Below, piece after piece: positions 35,928-48,624 of a stretch of 64,000 bases of DNA. Made by a program: the position numbers and the translations under genes. Each line of letters opens with the position of its first letter. The stretch's first letter is position 1. The notes under the pieces are model-generated. The model ran no database searches, was not told where the DNA came from, and worked only from the letters and a program-made list of their open reading frames with translations. This stretch comes from Notospermus geniculatus (lineage: Eukaryota; Nemertea; Pilidiophora; Heteronemertea; Lineidae): positions 1-64,000 of the forward strand of contig NMRB01000688.1 of assembly GCA_002633025.1 (NCBI GenBank), read 5' to 3'.

Positions 35928-37048
35928 NATTGGGGTTGAAAATTGTAGGAAATGTGTGTTCATCATCATCCTGAGACTCAGGTCATTTCACTCGGCCATC
36001 GCCTCCCTTAAGAGAGGTGCGACGTAGGAGATGCGTCTGAATGACCCTGTTTCGAGAGGATGGTTCATCATGGGATGTGGCTAGGAGAGCGAGTTGCGTT
36101 CTCCCATTAGTGGTTCATGATGTACCGGTAGTCAGTGGCTGGTGTCTGCTAGATTTCCCATCCTGGAGAATCTAGCATAGCTTTCCAGATGACAGCAAGG
36201 TTTGTTACAAAGATATCGAATTTGGCTGTTGGCTGAGTCTGCAAGAGAGGCAAGTCTTGGGTGTCCTATAGCTTTGTGTGAGGGAAGGTTGAAGAATTCT
36301 GCCTGACCATAGCTATAGGATGTCCATCTCTTGTTCACACATCAAGGATATTGGACCAAGGCCGAGGAAGGATACAGATTGAATCACCAAACATGAGTTC
36401 ACATGAGGAAGGATTTCACGCCAGTCCCACAAAAAGAATGAGATATGCGGCATTGCCATGTCCCTTTGCAGTTAGCTGAGTTTAACAAGTAATGTTCCAC
36501 TGTGGAACTGGGAGGTATGAGTGTAACTGAACCCCAGTTACAGCCATCCTGACTTATCAGGTCTTTTCCTGTCTTTCCAACGTCTTTCCTTGTGTGTGGT
36601 AATGAAGGGAGCGAGCACTAAGAACGCCTGATTTCTCAGGATGAGTTACAGCTAAAACATGAGAAATCTTGCATTTTGCAGGTGTTCTGAAGAGTTCATT
36701 CTTTGCAAAAGCAATGCAATGAATAGTCATATGGAGCTGACTTGATTCTCATACTTGGGTGAATTAGCCTGGTCTGATGCTCATTTGAACCCCATGGGAA
36801 TGGTCTGATTGATGAGATAGAGACTTCTGTCTAACATTGTGGATCCAAACAAGTGAATGTTTTCATTGCTTCGTGGCTGTAAATCATCATATTCATATCA
36901 CTTCTCTCAAAAAGCTTCTGATGCATATTCAATCTATTTACATGTATAACTTGTTTCATTGGTATAGGAGTATGACACTCACTCATATTAGGCCAAACAT
37001 TATTAATTTGCTGTGAGGTGGTTCTGATTGCTCCATCAGCTGAACAAC

Positions 37049-37081
<33 letters not shown>

Positions 37082-37748
37082 TTGAAGCTTCGTAACCCTT
37101 TTGGATCTTAAGTTTATACTACGGTGTGGAGTCCACGACAGGCTACTGTCCACCTGTGTGGGGTCTTTTACTTGCCCTGGCATAGACACTCAGGTACAAG
37201 GGACCACGGCTTTGAGTCTCATCCGACAGACTCTAATTGGTTCACAGCTTTTCACATACATGTCCTGGCCGGGGATCGAACCCACGCACTGAGCCTGTTA
37301 GGATTGAAAGTCAAGCGTGTTAGACCGCTCGACCACCAGGCCAGGACGCATTTATGCAAGTTTATGCAACATGATACATGTACATGTACAGTAAATCTTA
37401 CAAAGTGCATTCATTCCTGTGGGGCATGATTATGTATGCATTTTTTTGCGTTTAATAGGGCAGAAGTTTGAAACCAGTGTTGAATTTAAATATCTTTAAT
37501 TTTGAATGGGAGTTGTAAACCTGAATAAATGTTGTCTCGGCTGTGCAATCATTATTTGAAAGGAAATATATCACATTGAAAATTGATTTTTTGCCCCCAG
37601 TATTTGTAGTTGCGTGCAAATTACTTGAACAGCCAGGGAACACAATACGTTGCATTAATTACACATTGCCTCATGGTTGCGAAAGTGCTCAGCTTCCCAT
37701 CATTTGAAACCAATAATTGCTCTTAACTGGTACAAATGAAAGGACCCT
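35928..37748. repeat. Non-coding block repeated across a single-N join, copy 2
   Basis: Near-identical to 34393-35926 but longer by a SINE-like insertion at 37051-37366 and with small indels. No gene was recognised. Confidence 0.85.
37045..37372 (-). mobile_element. tRNA-derived SINE with GATA tail, absent from sister copy
   Basis: Read on the minus strand, a tRNA-like head has ends GTCCTGG and CCAGGAC that pair, an A-box-like tggtggtcgagcgg and a B box gggttcgatccc. The body is about 200 bases, and the 3' tail is a (TATC)n run at 37051-37079. The flanks caacat (37045-37050 and 37367-37372) look like the target duplication. The sister copy has an uninterrupted caagat at 35541-35546. Confidence 0.75.
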
Positions 37749-38182
37749 GATGATACATGAGATATCGTGTGGAAGACATTAGCGTTGTCAATGGTTGCTC
37801 GTACCCCTGCTACTAATGGTATATGCCCTGGTGGGGTCTGGGAAATAATTGAACTATGGTGCTATATTGATCCGTGGAGAATATAAATAAATCTACCATG
37901 TGCTATGTTGGTTTGCCTCATGTGGAGTGCCCTATCTGTTGCATTTAAGCCGTTTTTCCTACGTAATCTTTGGGCCTGGTGCCTTGGAAAGCTTATCCTT
38001 GGTGAGATGTGATCAGATGGACAAAGGACATGTTGCGATACATAATTTGCACTTCTTTGCATGTCATTTTCATGGATAACATTGAGGTGTGAAGATTCAA
38101 ATGACTTGGATGTCAACTACAAAGGAAGTTTGTCACTCTTGGGCAATTTGGACCTGGTGTCATTGATTTTCAAAGTGGTAGA
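37749..38182. other. Gene-free stretch upstream of candidate exon A
   Basis: No coding signal was seen. It would hold the promoter and 5' UTR of the first-exon candidate at 38183. Confidence 0.3.
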
Positions 38183-38298
38183 ATGCCAGCTTTTTTTCGA
38201 AAGAAGTCCTCGGGATCAATTTCACCAATCAAAAATCCATCTGTTCCTTATGTGAAGAAAAAACGATGCATGTCAGAGGCTGGTCTGGAACTCTACAG
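38183..38298 (+). CDS. Candidate alternative first exon A (38 codons + 2 nt)
   Basis: ATG at 38183 opens a frame reading MPAFFRKKSSGSISPIKNP and ending KKRCMSEAGLELY-R, cut by a GTAAAT donor at 38299. The peptide is basic and Ser-rich, unlike translated intergenic noise. It leaves two bases (AG) of an unfinished codon, as do four other candidates further right. I infer that these are alternative starts of one gene whose shared exons lie past the window end. The gene is not recognised. Confidence 0.5.
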
Positions 38299-40135
38299 GT
38301 AAATGCTCTTTTATTGAATATCGAACAAACTCAGCTGTGAATTTTCATGATGCTTTTCAGTGTTATGAAATGATGTGGATACATGAATGTTGTCCGTTTC
38401 TAACATTTGCATTGCCCTAAAGTATGTAACACTGGTACTCGGCGAATGAAGTATAGTTGGAGGAAACCAGAGATTATATTTGCCTTCTTTATCACATAAA
38501 GAATGGTTCTGACCGGGAATTGAACTCGAACCTCGTAGTAGATGGTCGCCAATGTTTCCATGCCTCTCTGTTAGCCCAAGTCCATCCAAGTACATTTCGC
38601 TTCCAATGTTGATTTGTCAACATGGAAGAATGGAATGATATGCAACTACCGTGGAAAGATTCACTTATCAGTCCTCAAAGATGCATATCCTGGTTTAATG
38701 CTGAAGGATATTGATCAACATCTTGACATCATTTCTAGCCAAGGTCCCTCTGCATGTCATCATAAACGGAGTATCAGGTTAAAATTGGGAAATCGACTGC
38801 TGTTATAGAGGCTTTCATTTGATGAGGGTTTGCTGGAATTGATCTGAAGTGGAAGATGAATAGCGAGCCTGTCATCTTCTAGTCCTCAAGAAGTAGGGAA
38901 ATGAGTTGTAAGATGATAGTGGAGGGATGCCTGAGGTAGCAAATCCCAGGGCAGGCAAAGTGAGATGAAGAAGGTTGATTTCATTTGGAAATAGACAAAG
39001 CTTGGAGAGCTACAGCTGCATTTGCTGTATGATAGTCACAGAGGGAAGAGCAGTACATAGCAGTTCATGTTGAGGCAAAGGAGCATCCCCAGATTTCCCT
39101 GAAAAAGTGTTCTGTTTCAAGATATGGGCCAAGAAATGACAAAAAGTGTGTTTGCCCTCCCCAAGATCAACAACTGTTTAGTGCCGAGAAACCATACATG
39201 AATACCTCAATTGAAATGTCATCATTGATCTTGGTGATTGATTTTATATCTATTTTCCTTTCANCCTGAATGGACTATTGATAGCCTGACAGTCCTATCA
39301 ATGTCAATGATGATGATCAGTGGTTTGTTTAATGGATACTGGTCATGACTCGCAATGTTTTATTTGAACATGGCTTCCACAGGTTGATGTTGCCGAAATG
39401 TCAACAAATTATTGATGACCGATTGTTGACATGCGTACAACATGGTAGCCATAAAGGTCTCCGCTGATTGCCAGGAAGAAGGATCAGGTGCCACTAAACG
39501 GAAGCAGTTGATGATGAGATGAGACTCCCATCACTGAAGGACGTGACACTCGATGATCTGATTAGGCAACCCCTTGAAGACTAGGAATGAGATGATGACT
39601 TTTCTGGTGCCCAGTGCATATTATTAACAATTCTGATATCAATAACATCGATTAAACGCGATTGAAGATAGGCCCCCAGAAAGGTCATCCCTGCTGGCTT
39701 GAATGTCATCCAAGAGTTGCCACACCCATATTGTCTTCGGTGACACTGACAAATACGAGTGAAGTCATTTATTGGAACTGGAGACACTGACAAACATGAG
39801 TGAAGTCGTACATTGGAACTGGAGACATAGATCTATTTGGAATTCAGTCATATCCAAACACCTGTATGCTCCAAGTGTTAATGGTTTTTTAATGGCTTCA
39901 TCGCCACTGCAAGCTGCCTGTAAATTCCAGACAGAGCCCATTGTCACTCTTAGCTCTGAAGAGAATGCTGGTCGATTTGCAAGGAATTTGTATTACAAGT
40001 AGACGATAACCCATTTTCATCAATCTTGTCCCTATAAGCCCTCAGGACCTGCTCTTCAGTGTGAGATATCTTTACAACCCATCATCAATCTACAACTTGT
40101 CCTCGCAAACAAGTCATAGATGAAAGCAACAATAA
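38299..40135. other. Gene-free stretch
   Basis: A tRNA-like SINE fragment (minus, about 38505-38582, with ggttcgagttcaattccc) is visible. A single N sits at 39263. A short duplication of gacactgacaaa(c/t)a(t/c)gagtgaagtc occurs at 39741-39805. No exon was recognised. Confidence 0.35.
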
Positions 40136-40324
40136 ATAATCCAACTTTTTGGTTACTCTTTCTAGATTTATTTTACACGACATTTCTACCAGTGTTCCCT
40201 GGTCGTTGTCAAGTGTGCACTTGAGTTGTTATTGAGTTGTACACTTGACAACGACCAGGAAACACTGGTAGAAACGTTGTGTAAAATAAATCTAGAAAGA
40301 GTAACCAAAAAGTTGGATTATTTT
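40136..40324. mobile_element. Near-perfect 189-bp hairpin element
   Basis: Arms of about 80 bases (aataatccaactttttggtt ... aaccaaaaagttggattatt) are inverted with only a few mismatches, around a roughly 25-base loop (gcacttgagttgttattgag). It is long and well paired enough to form dsRNA if transcribed. It could be a young MITE or a small-RNA source. Confidence 0.8.
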
Positions 40325-41944
40325 ATTTGAAACCTTTCTAAAAATGCCATTCAAGCAGTTCATGAAAGCAACATCATGATCAAATGAAAAAAATTGCCTG
40401 AAACCATCAAGAAAATTCAATATCTGTTGAAATCTACACTTACTGAACTTTGTGTACCTAGTGCTTTCTTTCTACCCTCAAAGCCATCACTGAAAGGTAC
40501 ACCAGAGACCCTGGATATCAGGGACGCAATATCGATTGATCTATAGACCTGTCACACTATACTTAAATTTGGTTGTTGTGATCTTAAATGATGAAGACTT
40601 CCCAGTTGGGAGGTTGTTGTCATCATGGTTTTGCTATTGTCAGCAGCGGGGTTGTAATCTATTTGCTCAGTTGTTATGGAAACTCATTAGTGTAGGTAAA
40701 ACCTTTGTAGCAAATCATCTTAGTTGCTCCTTATTAGGTGAAAAAAATGAAATTGCAGTAATGAAGATTGTCTGGTGCGTTCTTATGGCAGCATGTAGAC
40801 ATCAAGACTCAGTAAATCTGAAGAAAATCCGCGGAAAATGGCCAGATATTGCAGCCCACAGAAGCATTTTCTGTCCATTTTGCCAGTGTACTGTGGGGAA
40901 GGGGGATAAGCATGACATTTTGAGCAAGGTAGGTCACTCCTGAGGGTTCTGTATTCATGATATTCCTGGTGCTGGATTAATAACTCCCCCACCCCATCTG
41001 TTGTCTTATTATGGGCAACCTTGCAGTAAGCCATCTGAGGTCAGCAGCTCCCATGGGTTTTGCCCTTTCAATCAGCCAGCAAAATCAGCAGATCCCGCCA
41101 TGCTTTATGCCAAACTCGGGTGAAAATGATTAAGTAATCTCCTCCTATTGGGATTTGACCGCTCTGATTGGAACACCTGATTGGTGAGTGGGCTGTCACA
41201 TCTTTGTGGAGAGACATCATGAGGTTGGTGTCTGAACATCGGACTCAAGTCCAAGAGGTCCTGGATTCGATTCCTAGTTTCGTCACCACTTAATGCAGCC
41301 ACGGATCCAGGGGGAGCCTCAGATGCTGGGAAATCGCACCAATGGTCTTCTAGATTTCAAAATTTTCTGGAGGAGAACCCCAGACACCCCCCTGCTGTCG
41401 TTTCGTGCCTTCGCTGCTTGCCTTCATCGGTCCCCCTGTGGTCTTCTGTGCCCCCCTTCACCAGAATCCTGGATCCGCCCATGTAATGAGAACACACAGT
41501 AGTTCGGGCTCCCCCACCCCCACCCCACCCCAGCGATGGAGAGTATTGCATCGGTGAGGCTGAATAGGCTACAGTTAGCCTCTCTCCAAAAGTCATCATC
41601 ATTGTTTCATAATGCAGATGAGAGCCCATTGACAGCAAGGAAATGGCAGATGCTTTAAGAGTTCTATCATTTCCTCCCAGATGTCTCCACAAGGCAAGCA
41701 TTTCCAATATTCTTTAGTTCCAGATTCTCCATATATTCTTTGCAGCATCTAGTGATGCGATGATTATGAGGTGTCTCCCTCTGCAGGCTAACTATCAAAA
41801 AGTCATGACTGTGAATTCGATTTGAAGTTGTGATTCCAATATTGCAAGTTTCGTCACTGCAGTTGGAAACCAATTTTTATTGTCATCAGAAACATGTGGT
41901 GGTAAGCATTGGCATTCATATGATGGCACTTTTCTAATCTCTGA
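40325..41944. other. Mostly repeat-derived stretch without a clear gene
   Basis: It contains an ORF-rich but unrecognised segment (40536-40943), a tRNA-like SINE head on the plus strand (about 41219-41290, with ggattcgattcc), and a decayed hAT-like element (about 41300-41482) ending cctggatccgccc, with gggaaatcgca in common with the element at 13969. Confidence 0.4.
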
Positions 41945-42575
41945 CCATACTTTAATACTGAGTTGCTATTGTTCATGTGGAGAGTGATCAATTTCCAGAC
42001 CCATACCATAGCCAACTAACTGAGTTGTCATTGTTCATACAAAGAGTCATCACTTTCCAAATCCCTGACCATATTTACTGAGTTGCCATTGTTCTTACAG
42101 AGTGTCATCACTTTCCAAATCCCTGACCATTACTGAGTTGGCATTGTTCATACAGAGCGTCATCACTTTCCAAATCCCTGGCCATACTTACTGAGTTGCC
42201 ATTGTTCATTCAGAGAGTCATCACTTTCCAAATCCCAGACCATACTTAGTGAGTTGCCATTGTTCTTACACAGAGTCATCACGTTCCAAAATCCCTGACC
42301 ATTACTGAGTTGCCATTGTTCATACAAAGAGTCATCACTTTCCAAGTCCCCAGACCAAACTTCATTGCCATTGTTCATACAGAGAGTCATCACTTTCCAA
42401 ATCCCTGACCATACTGAGTTGCCATATTGTTCATACAGAGTCATCACTTTCCAAATCCCTGACCATACTGACTGAGTTGCCATTGTTCATACAGAGAGTC
42501 ATCACTTTCCAAATCCCTGACCATGGTTACTAAGTTGCCATTGTTCATGCAGAGATTCATAACTTTTCAACTCCA
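41945..42575. repeat. Minisatellite, about 58-bp unit, roughly ten copies
   Basis: The unit contains gagttgccattgttcataca and gagtcatcactttccaaatc and ccctgaccata. Copies differ by substitutions and short deletions. The antisense frame stays open over 106 codons only because of the repeat. Confidence 0.9.
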
Positions 42576-45500
42576 AGAGTCGCGGTTTGACTGACTTCCT
42601 CATGTACAATTCACTTTGTCATGCATCCTGTCATGCCACCATTTGCATTATGATAGTGGTCATAAATATGATACAAGCATAAAAACAAAAGCTTTGTGTG
42701 CTTAGATTGTTTGGTATACCATCATTACAGTCAATAAGATATCAAAAGTATGTTATTCATGATGCGGAAGTGCGTGTCCATTGCTTATCAGCCCAAAGTG
42801 TTACATTCGATGGTGTGACTCGGTTAAACCGAACACATTCATTCGTTAGCAGCACTTGCCTTTCTATTGACATGTTTCTCAATCAATAGAAACACAAGCA
42901 GAACATAGCGTGATGTGTGGCTCATTAGATTGAAATCAATGGCAGTCGGCGTAATTCTTCACAGGTTTGAAGACCCCCTCGTGATTGACATTGCAACTGA
43001 ATTATCATGCCCTGAGCGGATCAAATGATCCACTCTGAATATCAGAATATCTGCAGAAATTCATAAGGAAGCCATGTCATGTCGTAGCTGAGTCTCATGT
43101 CCCTGTGAAAAAACGCACAAGGAATTTACTCATTTTTGTATTGGGCAAGCAAAATGTCACTAAATGTAGAGTACTTTAGAACTACATGTATTTCTGAATA
43201 TTCCAAACCTCAGTTGTGCACATTGCATGTGAAAGTATTACAAGTGCTCCAGGAAAACACTAACATTTGTTCAATTATGCAAACAATGTGAAGACCTGCC
43301 AGTAGATAGTCTAGGCTATCACCAACAATTTCTCCATTTGGTTCTCAAAAGCCACTTCATATAAAACAAGCTTGGAATACTGGCACAATGCCTGTTGAAT
43401 TCTCTGTAGACCTTCAGACTCTCATCCAACATTGATTTTGAGAATAGAAGCTGTCAAATACATGTATTGCCAAGTGTGTTTGTTAGTAGTTAGTAATCAA
43501 CTTCATCCATCCATTTGTAATGTTTTGGGCAACTTTTAGTCAGCAGGGTATTCACTCTATTTACAAATCACCTTTAAAAGCTGACTGTCTCAAAGCATTT
43601 TTCCTTTATTACAACTTTTGTACATCTTCCAAAGCAGTGACCTGCTTTTCATCTTGCTTTCATTGGGACTGATATTCTTTTATAGCACTTCTTCCTCCGC
43701 AAGGTGATGGTATCAAATATCTGACCTTTATAAGAACCCTCAGTTGTTACTGTCCTTTAACAAGCCCTGTGCCTGTAACCCAACACCCACACAGGGAAGG
43801 TATCTCTTGTTTCTGACCATTGATGATGACATTTAGATGACATTAACTCTCCTCCTGGGCTGTGGCCAGGTTGATTTCTAGCCAATTTTTTTTTACTTTC
43901 TTACAATTGACTTTTTCATGATTATCCCAGGGATCTCGTCTAAAAGGATTGTGTGCTGAACATAACATACTCTCATATCTAAAAGTCAGTCGCTAATATT
44001 TTGGCACCACTGCCCGATTTTATGGACCGACTTACTGAGGTCAAAGGGTATGAATGTCTTCTTCAGTTTAATGAAATCTGTCTCATTTTGTATTTATTAG
44101 CTGCTTCCACTGCTGACAACTAAACGAATGAAGATCACAGAGCTGCAAAAAGCCTTAGGGGATTTCTGGTGTAATTGTGTTGGATGGTTTCTCACCGCAA
44201 TTTCAATGCTGTGGTATCCTGCAGCTGTCTCTTGAGGCATCACTCTTTTTCAGTATAGAGTCAAAAAACATATTTGGCTGTAGGGAAAAGCTTTTTATCA
44301 GAGATCTTGAAGGGACTGGTGTGCTCCACAGATTGACAATTGTGATATGATCTCAGCCACCCCATCAGCAATTTAATGCTGAAGGCTTAAAATCTATCAT
44401 TGATCATTTGTGAATTTTAGAAGTCCAAGTATGTGAGAAAGGTCCCAAAATATAGCATACTCTGCCTTGCCGTAGAATCAAGTTTCTTATTCCTCATTTT
44501 ATAAGATTCAATCATATATTCCATTGCAAATCACTCACAGTCAGTTTACTTACAATTAGGCAAGACAAATGTCCCAGCCAGCTGTTCTGCCATTGGCCAT
44601 TTCTTTGTACAAGAGGGAGTCATACCAGGAATGGTGCCAACTTCATTGTCAGTTGATAGTATTCCTTCTGGATGTTGATAATTGGCATCATCCACCGGCC
44701 TTCTGGGGGCTTGGTATGATGAAGAATGATGATATACAGAAATGAGATGTCCACTTGGAATGAGATGTCCACTTGGAATGAGGCATGTTGTCTAGTCATG
44801 ATGTATGGTTTGACCCTCGTGGAGTTCAAACTTTGAAGGGGCTGAAGCAACATGGATTTTGATGTGGATTAGTTTGGCTTCAGTTGAGGATTACTGATTT
44901 CTCTGGATGCTGTGTTCATATTAATCTGTATACACTCTTATGACATCATCTGTAGAGCGATCCAGTGTAGGTGTCGCACATCACACAGACATTAAAGGCA
45001 AAAGCAAATACCGTAATTGTCACATTCAGGGCAACATGGATTGTATCAAAAATTCATGAACGAGTGATGTGGTGATACTACAAATGATGTTTTTGTTTCT
45101 AGATTATCAAATCTGGTCGCTTGATCAACTTGTCTACAATTTGTCTCCTGGGTGCATTATTCTAGCGTGAGATGTTTGGGGTAATAGATTTGCTGTATTC
45201 CATATGCTTATTCACACGAAATCTTCTGTATAGATTCTATACACAAAATTTGAGATGAGCGTGACGGCTATTGAAAACTCATCTTGAACTAAACTGGGTA
45301 TTTATTGGGAAGATGGTGAAGAAATCAATTCTGAGGCAAACTCCAATAGTTGCATTTAATAATTTCACATCGTTCAGTCTACATAAGATGTGTGAGTGGT
45401 TTCATGTCTGGGAAATGTTATAATTAAAACTCTGATGCACCTCTTATTGGTAAACTTGTCCTCAAATTGGAGAGGGTTGATTAAATCTAGGTCAAGGATG

Positions 45501-46871
45501 ATCGGAGGAATATCTGTCATGGTTGAAAACTCAGTTAGGTTCATATTTTCAAGGTTGTGCTTCCTTGTGGGTGAAGCATCTTCCAAGAACAGAAGGATAT
45601 GAAAATATCTGAGGAATTTGAAGGCCATTTTGGAATACAAGGTCTGTCAAGGTCATGTGAAGGTCATTGTGGAATACAAGGTCAAAGTCATGTGGAGATC
45701 ATTGAGGAGTAGGCCTAGAAGGGCAAGGTGAGGCTTACCATGTGCTTTTGTATTCATTTGCTATTTGCTTACTCTGTAGTGACACTAGCAATCATATCTT
45801 GCTTTCTTTGCCTGGATGAGTATTTGGCATGATGAAAGATGGTCTTGATTGGAGTGTGTACATTATTTTTTCAAATCGTCTTTTTTTCTACCCTGGATTT
45901 GTGGCGACGCTGAAAGCAGTGTGGGCGTTTGTTATGACGATGGCCATCATGTCTTTTCTCGCCGAAGCCTGATGAAGACAAACAGATAGTGGTCCGTATT
46001 ATTCATATGAAGACTGATGGTGTGACCCGTGGGTGGTTGACTAAGAATACATCAAACATTTGTGAAAAAGAAGCCATCCCTTTGGGCTCATAAAGCATTT
46101 CTTTAAAAAGATTTGCTAGAATGGCAGACAGTATATATGGCTTGTGGTTGTTGTTCTCTTTCATGTGCGTCTGAAGCTTTTTTTGCATTATGGTTAAGAA
46201 ATTTTCTTGCTTTGTTTTGTTGGGTCCTGGTTCTCTGTTATGATTGGAATGGGTAATTTTATGGACCATAAAAGTGGCTTGGGATCAGTTTGGATGTTGG
46301 GTGTTCTCTGCATTGAGAGTGCATTTACAGAAAACACCCACGGTGTTTAAAATATAGTACTAAAATTGTTGGGTTATCTTTGGATGGTTCAAACTCTCCT
46401 GGAGACAAATTTAATCATTGTTTATTTCCGTGGGAGGTATTATGCAAATCCTCTCATAGTCTTGTTGGTATTTCTGATTTTCATCCCCTGAAGTAAGTGC
46501 AGATGATTAAGAATAGCAAAATCCATTGCTGTATTAACAATGCATAAGCAAGTGTTTGCCAGTGAATATTTTGAGAAGAACCTCCGCCGTACGTAAATGT
46601 GAGAAAATAGAAGTATATCGTTGGTATTGTAGTCTTGCAGTTATAGATTAAGTAATCTCCCCTTGTCGTTTGTTATACTCTCAGTTCAATATGTTGAGCA
46701 GTCGAGACAAGATCCATTTCCTTATCAGTGAAACTGCTTGTATCTTGATTCAAGTTAGTTGAAATGACACCAGCTGGTGATTGAAACTTGGATTTCAAAT
46801 TAACCAAACGTTATGTCAGTAACAACGACCTCCATGCGTGTTAGAAAGATACCAATGTGAGATCTGGCATC
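42576..46871. other. 4.3 kb without recognised gene
   Basis: No exon, RNA gene or complete element was recognised. Small repeats only: a 17-base doublet ccacttggaatgagatgt near 44750 and a loose repeat ggaatacaaggtc near 45640-45690. This may be intron or regulatory DNA of the gene starting at the candidate first exons. Confidence 0.35.
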
Positions 46872-47005
46872 ATGGATAAAACGGAGGAGCAGCATCATGT
46901 GCTGATGACGAAGGAGTTAAAATGGAGAAGCCCGGAGAGACGGAACCAGGCTCGGTCACTTCACCGAGCTCTGTCAGAAACTGAAATGATGAAAAAATTA
47001 CGCAG
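46872..47005 (+). CDS. Candidate alternative first exon B (44 codons + 2 nt)
   Basis: ATG at 46872 opens a frame reading MDKTEEQHHVLMTKELKW and ending SLHRALSETEMMKKLR-R, cut by a strong GTAAGT donor at 47006. The end LHRALSE-x(4)-KKLR-R closely parallels candidate C (LHRVLSE-x(4)-KKLIR-R), which supports both as real and related by exon duplication. It leaves AG of an arginine codon (phase 2). Confidence 0.6.
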
Positions 47006-47710
47006 GTAAGTGTTGATATCTTTCAAAAGCATTCGGTAAAAAGTCTTTAAAAACGTTTTCCCAGGTTGATTCATGCCTCACAAGAGACACAGAATGTAGA
47101 GTGGAACAACGCCTTTATTGAGGGCTCTTTTGGGACTGCCCGGTGCTGTCCTTAATTTAAGGTGTCCTCAATATAGAGGTCAAAATGAACAGACGTGATC
47201 AACTGGGGACTGAACTTTTCTGTCCTTATTAATAATAATAAAGACATGTCCTTCTGGCAGAGGTGTCCGTAAAGGGAGGTTCTAATTTGTGACCAACACC
47301 TTTGCCAATAGCCATCCCTAATCACCAGCACAGCATCCCAACTGATGATACTCATTATGAGCTGGCTTAATTATCTTCGTTAATTGAATGTGATTGAACG
47401 GTGATTACGATGGTGCGAATCCTTTCTCTGTGTGAGGCCTAATGACTGACATTAGGTATTGATGACTTCTTATGGTGTGAGATGTCCTTGAGGTCACTGA
47501 GTGACCCTCTCAAGGTCATGTGAGTGAAAGTCAGCCAGGGTCCCGAGAGTATGGTATTGGTTGTCATTCCTGCAGTTTGCGGCAAACAAATGTCTTGTCA
47601 ATTGAATCAGAAACTCAGATTAGAAGGGACATTACACGAGTTATTACTCTTTCAATGGATATTTCCATGATTTTGTATGGATTATCGAGTAGCTGGTGCT
47701 CTTACCTTGA

Positions 47711-47871
47711 ATGATGGTTGAGAAGGATTCCAAACTACGACCCTCGGCACTTCAGGACTTGAAGAAGATATTCAAGCCACCCAAAGTTGACAAGAGAATC
47801 TTTGCTGTCTCTTCATCAAATTTGCACAGAGTGCTGTCAGAGGCAGAACTTGCAAAAAAGCTGATCAGGCG
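47711..47871 (+). CDS. Candidate alternative first exon C (53 codons + 2 nt)
   Basis: ATG pair at 47711-47716; the frame reads MMVEKDSKLRPSALQDLKKI and ends NLHRVLSEAELAKKLIR-R at a GTAAGT donor (47872). It is basic, with a predicted helix near the end. Its end resembles candidate B, 0.85 kb upstream, in sequence and phase. The two are probably paralogous alternative starts of the same gene. Confidence 0.6.
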
Positions 47872-48624
47872 GTAAGTGTGCATTTATACAAGAATCCATG
47901 TATAATTGACAAGGAAATCCCTTGCGTGTTGGAATTTGAATCCATCTTCTCACAAATTGGGAGATTTGAAGATATGATCTCAGCCTACCATTGAGAATAA
48001 GTCTTTGTTGAAAAAATCTCGCAAATGGGTTCCAGAACCTCGCTTTTCGATGTCTAGGAGGCGTTGTTGGTGCTTCATGCACTCAATATCAGACTGTTGA
48101 ATTGAAATTGACATGGTATTACATGCAGCAATGTTGTCAAAACTTCTTGTTCAAATTTCATGGAAGAAACCCTGACTCGTGATATTTGTGTTAGCACTCT
48201 GCATGGAGAACAACTAATGTCACCATAGTTGTTTTGAACACCAATTTATTGTGCTTTTTTTACTTGATATTGCTGAAAAGAAAAGCAATATCTTTATTAT
48301 TCCTGGTTCTGACAGTGATAGAGCATGCTCTTAGAGACAGCTTTACGATTGGGACAGATAAATTGGTTACTCCAAGTTAATCAATACAGTTACATTCCAA
48401 ATAGATTACTGTCTGGCAACACAAATCCCTTGGATAATCTAGATGCATTTCTCTATTTATTCTGGCGTTATTGGCACTCTTTCCAATGAAAGCAGACCAG
48501 GATCAAGAAATAGGGTTTAAAAGAGGCTGCCCTATCGCCATATACTACAAAAGACTGTTCCGCCAACAAATAATTTTACTGAGGAAAAGAAGAAAAAACT
48601 TGTCATCCAACATCTGCAGCATGT
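47872..48624. other. Gene-free stretch after candidate exon C
   Basis: No exon or element was recognised. Confidence 0.3.

Noticed and set aside
37280-37352. A tRNA gene on the minus strand
   Set aside because: Acceptor ends pair, but the anticodon arm and spacing are poor, and it is joined to a body and GATA tail with a target duplication; it is a SINE head.
40536-40943. 135-codon plus-strand ORF ending near a GTAGGT
   Set aside because: Starts without a clear ATG context, ends in phase 0 and has no recognised motif despite CPFCQC; likely chance or repeat-derived.
41945-42575. Regular repeat resembling a CRISPR array
   Set aside because: Eukaryotic context, no constant repeat with unique spacers, and the whole unit is repeated: a minisatellite.
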